NCBI GenBank assembly: GCA_021794255.1
Contig: JAJYRF010000043.1
Coordinates: 1 to 9,740, forward strand
DNA length: 9,740 nt
Direction of reading: 5' to 3'
DNA from: a bacterium
GTDB taxonomy: Bacteria > SZUA-79 > Acidulodesulfobacterales > Acidulodesulfobacteraceae
Below are positions 5,984 to 9,740 of the stretch, piece by piece. Below the pieces are notes generated by a model that saw only the letters and a list, made by a program, of their open reading frames with translations, searched no databases and was not told the DNA's origin. Every line of letters begins with the position of its first letter. The first letter of the stretch is position 1. The position numbers and the translations under genes are program-made.

Positions 5984-5991
5984 CAATTATG
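5972..5991. promoter_or_regulatory. 20-bp perfect palindrome, candidate operator
   Basis: CATAATTGTATACAATTATG equals its own reverse complement. It overlaps the proposed -35 of the tRNA-Leu promoter and sits 60 bp before the recognisable part of the vapC remnant. Dimeric antitoxins of the VapB/AbrB type bind palindromes of this sort, so it may be a surviving vapBC operator, or a binding site for another dimeric regulator. Confidence 0.5.
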
Positions 5992-6033
5992 CTATATCTG
6001 TTAATAACTTTTAAAATGTTTATTAATAACTTT

Positions 6034-6217
6034 CATTTTGTCTATTCTTTAGCATATGGAAAAATAGGGGCGTTTTTAGAAAAAACAGGAAATATAATAG
6101 GTTCCATGGATTTACTGATAGCGGCTCATGCTTTAAGTTTAAATGTAATATTAATAACTAATAACTAAAAAGGAACTCAAAAAAGTTAAAAACCTAAAAA
6201 TTGACAACTGGTATTAA
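6034..6217 (+). pseudogene. vapC (PIN-domain toxin) remnant, truncated and frameshifted
   Basis: VapC toxins are PIN-fold ribonucleases that cut tRNA or rRNA. The frame through YGKIGAFLEKTG, IGSMDLLIAAHALSLN and VILITNN is the C-terminal half of a VapC: the SMDLLIAAHA helix contributes the third acidic residue (D), and ITNN precedes the last acidic segment. This frame stops at 6166-6168. One base out of phase, from 6173, the sequence continues ELKKVKNLKIDNWY and stops at 6215-6217, which is exactly the usual VapC tail. A single-base insertion around 6166-6172 explains both. The N-terminal half with the first active-site Asp is missing; the upstream reading frame to 5977 does not resemble it. 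No antitoxin frame lies beside it. Confidence 0.85.
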
Positions 6218-6313
6218 AATCATCTAATAAAAGCTAAAAGTGCCTTTTTAATCCGTTTATTAATTTTATCGTATCTTATGAAATTGGGGAAATTGGGCAT
6301 AATTTTTTAAATT

Positions 6314-7342
6314 CTATGAAATTTTTAAAACTTTAGCGCCGAAAATCTTTCTATTTTTAATTTCATTAACGGCGGCATTTGCTTCGGTTAAACCGAAAAC
6401 CTGGAATTGCGGTTTTATATTATGATTGGCTGCAATTTCTAAAACCCCTGTAATATCTGCAAAAGTTACATTGGCGACGGATTTTATCTCTTTTTCCATC
6501 CATAAATCCCGGGGATAATCAAGATTTACAAGGTAATCTTTGTCTAATTCTTCTTTCCTGATATTATTTATAACAAAACGCCCATTGGGTTTTAAATTCT
6601 TTAAGACTTCAACAACCGGCTTCCATACAGGCGTCGTATCAATAATAGCATTTAATTTTTCAGGCGGGATTTCCGAAATATCGCCGCTCCAGTACGCCCC
6701 GATTTCCATTGCGAGCCTCCTTTCGTTTTCGGACCGGGCAAAAACAAAGAGTTTGGAATTGGGATAAATTGCTTTTGCTATCTTTAAAACCAGGTGATTG
6801 GATGCCCCGAACCCAAGAAATCCCAGATTCATGCCTTCTTTAATATTCACAAGTTTTAATGCCCTGTAACCAACGGCACCCGCACATAACAGGGGAGAGG
6901 CCTCCTCGTCCGTAAATTTTTCCGGAATCAAGGCGGTATAATTTTCGTTTATTTTAGTGTATTCGGCATAGCCGCCGTCAACGTCTTTTCCGGTTGCTAT
7001 AAACTCGGGGCATAGGTTTTCAAAGCCGCTTCTGCAGTATTCGCACTTACCGCAGGCGGAATGAATCCATCCGATGCCGACCCTGTCGCCTTTTTTTAAT
7101 TTTTTTACGCCGTTTCCGGTTTCAACCACTCTCCCGACAATTTGATGGCCAGGTATAATGGGTAATTTAATAGGCTTAATCCTGCCTTCTATCTCGTCTA
7201 ATTCGGTGTGGCAAACCGCGCAGGCATTTACTTTAACCAATACCTCGCTTTCATTAATTTCAGGAATTTCGGCTTCAACGTAAGACAATGGTGTTTTATT
7301 TATTTTTAAATCGGATATTTCTTTTAACGTCATAGATTTCAT
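6314..7342 (-). CDS. Zinc-dependent alcohol dehydrogenase (MDR family)
   Basis: This is a cytoplasmic medium-chain dehydrogenase of the AdhP/YahK-like group that interconverts alcohols and aldehydes with NAD(P)H. The 342-aa product is full length. Catalytic zinc ligands are C44 (CAVCHTELD), H66 (PGHQIVGR) and C153 (LLCAG). The structural zinc is held by C97, C100, C103 and C111. The nucleotide fold carries GFLGFGASNH (174-183). FARSENE at the end of the second strand, with an Arg, favours NADP(H). The usual Glu after H66 is Gln, which I recall in this subgroup. The start at 7342 has no Shine-Dalgarno; the Met at codon 4 is an alternative. It is monocistronic between degraded DNA on both sides, and appears less AT-biased than the ruv genes. 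The substrate cannot be read from sequence. Confidence 0.9.
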   Translation of the reverse strand: MKSMTLKEISDLKINKTPLSYVEAEIPEINESEVLVKVNACAVCHTELDEIEGRIKPIKLPIIPGHQIVGRVVETGNGVKKLKKGDRVGIGWIHSACGKCEYCRSGFENLCPEFIATGKDVDGGYAEYTKINENYTALIPEKFTDEEASPLLCAGAVGYRALKLVNIKEGMNLGFLGFGASNHLVLKIAKAIYPNSKLFVFARSENERRLAMEIGAYWSGDISEIPPEKLNAIIDTTPVWKPVVEVLKNLKPNGRFVINNIRKEELDKDYLVNLDYPRDLWMEKEIKSVANVTFADITGVLEIAANHNIKPQFQVFGLTEANAAVNEIKNRKIFGAKVLKIS

Positions 7343-7380
7343 TTTTATTGTAAATTTATGTTATTAATTATTTTCAGTTT

Positions 7381-7408
7381 ACTTTATTATTATTAAATTT
7401 TTCGTCAA
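7381..7408 (-). promoter_or_regulatory. Probable promoter of the alcohol dehydrogenase
   Basis: On the minus strand TTGACG (7408-7403) is followed after 16 bp by TAAAGT (7386-7381), a 5/6 and a 4/6 match to sigma-70 hexamers. It lies about 40 bp upstream of the start codon. Confidence 0.4.
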
Positions 7409-7546
7409 TAAAAAAACCCGGCTATTTCAGCGAAATTAACGTTCGCTATACATCCATAAAAACGAATATTTTAACGAATTATTTATTAAAACGCATATCT
7501 CTATAGGTTACCGTATATTTTGAAAATTTCAACTTTAATTTCAATT

Positions 7547-7663
7547 TTATAAGATAGCCTCTATTCTTTCCGTAAGAAGCAGTGCAAGTCTGTCGTAGAT
7601 GTCAAAATAATTGCCTAATTTTATATCTATATGCGGATATTTAGCCCTATATTCATCTATTAT
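7547..7663 (-). pseudogene. Unrecognised 3'-terminal coding fragment
   Basis: A minus-strand frame of 38 codons, opened directly by a stop and without a start codon, reads DEYRAKYPHIDIKLGNYF and ends DRLALLLTERIEAIL at a stop. It looks like the C-terminal end of a real helical protein. The NYFDIYDRL..ERIEAIL layout faintly recalls the tail of HEPN/HepT proteins, but I would not assign it. In the 637-bp gap 7343-7979 this and the facing fragment at 7645 are the only coding-like remains. The stretch 7409-7546 shows nothing else. Confidence 0.35.
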
Positions 7664-7785
7664 TTATTTCCGGAATATCCCGACATATAGACAAAAAAGA
7701 AAATATACTGTTCAATATGGCGGATATGCAGTTATCGCAGGATGAAAAACACGGCATAATGGAAAAAATGTTGACTACAAAATAA
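7645..7785 (+). pseudogene. Unrecognised 3'-terminal coding fragment
   Basis: A 46-codon plus-strand frame without its own upstream start contains LLFISGISRHIDKKENILF, then MADMQLSQDEKHGIMEKM, and ends TTK before TAA. The composition (charged, amphipathic, no homopolymer runs) looks like the C-terminus of a genuine protein rather than random AT-rich DNA. An internal ATG at 7717 could give a 22-aa peptide but has no ribosome binding site. It abuts the opposite-strand fragment at 7547-7663, so a junction of two broken genes lies near 7645-7663. No family is assigned. Confidence 0.3.
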
Positions 7786-7812
7786 AAATACATTAACATT
7801 TAACAAACAAAA

Positions 7813-7836
7813 TTGTATCATCAATGTAGATACCAA
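7813..7836. promoter_or_regulatory. Imperfect inverted repeat upstream of the antitoxin-start array
   Basis: TTGTATC (7813-7819) and GATACCAA (7829-7836) are near-complementary arms separated by 9 bp. They lie about 40 bp before the first copy of the antitoxin start. They could be the autoregulatory operator of the lost antitoxin gene. The evidence is only position and symmetry. Confidence 0.3.
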
Positions 7837-7867
7837 ATAAAAAAATATAAAATATAAAAAGAGGCAT

Positions 7868-8020
7868 ATATATATATGCTAACCAAAATTCAAAAATGGG
7901 GCAATAGTTTTGCTATGAGATATATATATGCTAACCAAAATTCAAAAATGGGGCAATAGTTTTGCTATGAGATATATATATGCTAACCAAAATTCAAAAA
8001 TGGGGCAATAGTTTTGCTAT
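7868..8020 (+). repeat. 52-bp tandem triplication of a MazE/AbrB antitoxin gene start
   Basis: The units are 7868-7919, 7920-7971 and a partial 7972-8020. Each has an (AT)4 run and an ATG (7876, 7928, 7980) followed by codons for MLTKIQKWGNSFA, the hallmark N-terminus of MazE/AbrB-type antitoxin DNA-binding domains. The copies are identical to the base. Because 52 is not a multiple of three, the three ATGs fall in three different frames. Copies 1 and 2 each encode the same 27-aa peptide, which ends inside the next copy. Copy 3 reads on into the porin gene. AGAGG (7860-7864), 11 nt before the first ATG, is a plausible ribosome binding site for copy 1 only. Confidence 0.95.
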
Positions 8021-9425
8021 ATTGAAACATAAATTTATAATATGCGGTAAACAACTTAAGCGCGAAATAAAATTAGTAAGGTTTATTTTCTTTACATACG
8101 CGTGTTTTTTTGCATTAATAGGTTTTTTGAACGTTTCATACGGTTACGGATATAATGTGGTTTTAATGTCGGAGCCGCAAGGCGGAAATCCTCCATATAA
8201 ATCAATAGAAAACGGCGGCAATTCCATTCTTTCAGGAGTTAAATTATTAGGAACGTTTGCAGCGTCCTATACTTATAATTTTGCAAATCCGTCATCCACA
8301 TCCGTTTTTCCATACGGCAATAAGAACGGAAATTATATAGATAATTATCAGGTGAATGGGTCTACGATAAACGAATTTGACCTTACGATTTCAAAAAAGC
8401 CGTCCGTAAGCAATAATTTTATAACGTCCGGTTTTAAGATTACTCTTGATACAGGACAAAATATTCAGGATGTAGGACCTTATACTGGCAATTATTCTTA
8501 TTACACCCAATATATATACGACAGGCAGTTGTGGGGTTTCAGACAGGCATATCTTTCTTTTAGATTTCCTATCGGTTCCGGCTTAAAAATGGAAGTCGGG
8601 GAGAAAAACTATTTAATAGGTTATGAATCGTACAACCTCTCGAGGGCATGGAACAATACATATTCGCTTATAACCGCTATAGAACCCGGGGAGTTGACCG
8701 GAATTTTTTTTAATTACCGTTTTTTACCGAATCTTAAAAGCACGCTGGGATTTGCCTTTACCGACAACGCAATAGTCCCAATTAATCGATATCCTACATA
8801 CGAATTTATCCTTGTATATAAGCCGCTTAACTATCTTAAATTTCACGAGGGAATAGTTTACGGAGCGGAAAATTTTATTATATATAAAAATAATCTAATT
8901 CCCGATAACATGAATAAATTTTTTTATAATTTTATAGACGCAAAGTTTTCATATTTTAATGGGTATGATTTTGTTTTAGATTACGAAGTAGGTTTAAACG
9001 GTGGAATTAATAAATCTTTTGTTTATAATTATAATAATGATATAAATATTAACGACCTTCCTCTCAATACCTACCCTGACCAGTTTGTTTCGACTTCAAA
9101 CGCAACATTTAACAAAAGCCGTTTTTCGGGAATTGCTTTTTATATACATCATTATAAGACGTATAATTTCGGAAGATTTTCGCAGACGTTAAGACTTACG
9201 GACGTTTCTGACCCGCAGGGGTTGTGGGAGATGTCGAGCGTTCCCGGTGAGGCGTTCCATTATTTCGATTCTACGTTTACATTAGGATTAAGGCCGAATC
9301 TTAGAATTATGAGAAACTTGCAGTATAGGTTAGAATTTGAGCGCCAGATTTCTAACCAAAATATTTATGGAGATGGAAATTCATCGCAGAATACAATAAA
9401 TTTGATGATGATATATACATTTTAG
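7980..9425 (+). CDS. Outer-membrane beta-barrel porin (BBP2/OmpL-like)
   Basis: This is a likely outer-membrane channel exported by Sec and inserted by BAM. Residues 1-14 from the first ATG are antitoxin-like. They are followed by a basic stretch (KQLKREIKLVR) and a hydrophobic core (FIFFTYACFFALIGFLNV) ending SYG, a signal peptide. The mature part has the order of putative beta-barrel porin-2 (PF07642) proteins: SYTYNFANPSS, a strand containing FKITLDTGQNIQDVG, LWGFRQAYLSFRFPIGSGLKMEVGEKNYLIGYES, then alternating strands ending NLMMIYTF. The terminal Phe is the BAM signal. The real start is uncertain. The ATG at 7980 adds antitoxin residues before the signal peptide; TTG at 8022 begins just after the repeat and gives a normal leader, but neither has a good ribosome binding site. 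The 481-aa frame is intact. Confidence 0.85.
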   Translation: MLTKIQKWGNSFAILKHKFIICGKQLKREIKLVRFIFFTYACFFALIGFLNVSYGYGYNVVLMSEPQGGNPPYKSIENGGNSILSGVKLLGTFAASYTYNFANPSSTSVFPYGNKNGNYIDNYQVNGSTINEFDLTISKKPSVSNNFITSGFKITLDTGQNIQDVGPYTGNYSYYTQYIYDRQLWGFRQAYLSFRFPIGSGLKMEVGEKNYLIGYESYNLSRAWNNTYSLITAIEPGELTGIFFNYRFLPNLKSTLGFAFTDNAIVPINRYPTYEFILVYKPLNYLKFHEGIVYGAENFIIYKNNLIPDNMNKFFYNFIDAKFSYFNGYDFVLDYEVGLNGGINKSFVYNYNNDININDLPLNTYPDQFVSTSNATFNKSRFSGIAFYIHHYKTYNFGRFSQTLRLTDVSDPQGLWEMSSVPGEAFHYFDSTFTLGLRPNLRIMRNLQYRLEFERQISNQNIYGDGNSSQNTINLMMIYTF

Positions 9426-9475
9426 GGTTCCAAAGAATTAACCGCTTTTTGCAAACCGCTTAAATCCAAAGACAT
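9422..9475 (-). pseudogene. 5' fragment of a HEPN-type (HI0074-like) gene
   Basis: On the minus strand a good ribosome binding site (GAGGTGA, 5 nt before the ATG) precedes codons for MSLDLSGLQKAVNSLE, then Pro and a stop. This is the typical beginning of nucleotidyltransferase substrate-binding proteins (HI0074 family), the HEPN partners of MNT enzymes in toxin-antitoxin pairs; the family normally runs to about 130-140 aa. The match ends at about 9428, three bases from the stop codon of the porin, so the rest of the gene is missing from exactly where the porin begins. The identity comes from 16 residues only. Confidence 0.5.
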
Positions 9476-9526
9476 ATCTTCACCTCATAATTATAATAAT
9501 TATAATTAATATTATTTTAACAATTT

Positions 9527-9607
9527 TTATGCTCGTTTTGCCTCTAATCTATCGCCTTCATTTAAACTGTTGCATTTTTTGCACATTGCTTTTTTTATCG
9601 ATTTCAT
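9527..9607 (-). CDS. Possible 26-aa Cys-pair peptide downstream of the structured element
   Basis: A minus-strand frame reads MKSIKKAMCKKCNSLNEGDR and then LEAKRA before a stop. CKKC resembles half of a zinc ribbon, so this may be the broken start of a longer protein. It begins 10 nt after the outer stem of the structured element, the same relation seen at copy 1 (ATG at 4744). No homologue is recognised. It could be chance. Confidence 0.2.
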   Translation of the reverse strand: MKSIKKAMCKKCNSLNEGDRLEAKRA

Positions 9608-9677
9608 CTCAAATTTATAGCTCGGCTCCCCCGTCCGCAAGGGCGGGGAGGAGAGCTATCCTCCATGTTTTAAATGG
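9605..9677 (-). ncRNA. Dispersed structured element, copy 2
   Basis: This shares flanks with 4742-4845 but has a different core. The outer stem ATAGCTC (9617-9623) pairs with GAGCTAT (9653-9659). After a small internal loop, a GC-rich stem (CTCCCC/GGGGAG and CCGTCC/GGGCGG) closes on a GCAA tetraloop (9637-9640). The conserved GCTATCCTCC..GTTTTAAA follows on the plus side. On the minus strand GGAGGATAGC would be the 5' edge and AAATTTGAGATG the 3' edge. The GC-rich hairpin stands out sharply from its surroundings. It could be a riboswitch-like leader, an IS end or a REP-like element. Confidence 0.45.
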
Positions 9678-9680
9678 TTC

Positions 9681-9736
9681 AATCAACCTTAAATTTACAT
9701 ATTTAACGGAAGCGTTGATTTTCTCTCCCGTTAAAT
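9681..9736. repeat. Overlapping inverted repeats at the right edge
   Basis: ATTTAACGG (9701-9709) pairs perfectly with CCGTTAAAT (9728-9736) around 18 nt. A second pair, AATCAAC (9681-9687) and GTTGATT (9714-9720), overlaps it, so the two folds exclude each other. Such mutually exclusive stems could be a regulatory switch or transposon-end structure. The window ends 4 bp later. Confidence 0.5.
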
Positions 9737-9740
9737 ATCT

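Noticed and set aside
6225..6251. Terminator after the vapC remnant (AAAAG..CTTTTT)
   Set aside because: The stem is only about 5 A-T-rich pairs, too weak to support.
6220..6300. 26-codon minus-strand frame MPNFPNFIRYDKINK..
   Set aside because: It has no ribosome binding site, no recognised family and lies in a 96-bp gap. It could be chance in AT-rich DNA.
6540..6767. 75-codon plus-strand frame inside the alcohol dehydrogenase
   Set aside because: It is an antisense shadow of a complete, well-conserved minus-strand gene and has no ribosome binding site.
7868..8020. CRISPR-like array
   Set aside because: The 52-bp units are directly adjacent without spacers and encode a protein start, so this is a tandem duplication.

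Overview
This is a 9.7-kb window of a very AT-rich, low-GC bacterial chromosome. The organism is probably Gram-negative, because the rightmost gene encodes an outer-membrane beta-barrel ending in the aromatic residue that BAM substrates carry. The minus-strand order tRNA-Leu, yebC, ruvC, ruvA, ruvB, queH, the abundance of toxin-antitoxin debris and the Asn-rich insertions suggest a low-GC deltaproteobacterium-like lineage (Acidulodesulfobacterales-type). That placement is inference; no marker in the window fixes the taxon.

Region 1-5940 is the housekeeping half, with every gene on the minus strand. A tRNA-Leu(UAG) with encoded CCA is followed by yebC, then ruvC, ruvA and ruvB (the Holliday-junction resolvasome) and then queH (last step of queuosine synthesis). 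Unusually for a ruv cluster, the genes are separated by 260-485 bp of AT-only, repeat-filled DNA. All three Ruv proteins also carry Asn/Asp-rich low-complexity additions: an N-terminal tail on RuvB, a linker in RuvA, and a tail plus loop in RuvC. The gaps hold a piece of a HepT-like HEPN toxin gene, a sequence resembling an IS200/IS605 right end, several direct-repeat families and a structured element that recurs at the right end of the window.

Region 5940-7980 is accessory. It contains a 20-bp perfect palindrome, a 5'-truncated and frameshifted vapC (PIN toxin) remnant, an intact zinc-dependent alcohol dehydrogenase on the minus strand with its own promoter, and a 640-bp stretch with two decayed coding fragments.

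Region 7868-9425 is the most unusual part. A 52-bp unit carrying the start codon and first 13-14 codons of a MazE/AbrB-type antitoxin is present three times in tandem, and the last copy runs in frame into a complete BBP2/OmpL-like porin gene. On the other side, the porin stop codon abuts the first 16 codons of a HEPN-family (HI0074-like) gene with an intact ribosome binding site. The porin therefore sits between broken toxin-antitoxin genes. The window ends with the second copy of the structured element and an inverted repeat.

No complete new defence or mobile system is visible. The notable signals are the antitoxin-start triplication fused to a porin, the dispersed hairpin element, the expanded Ruv proteins with a substituted RuvC active-site position, and the density of toxin-antitoxin relics.
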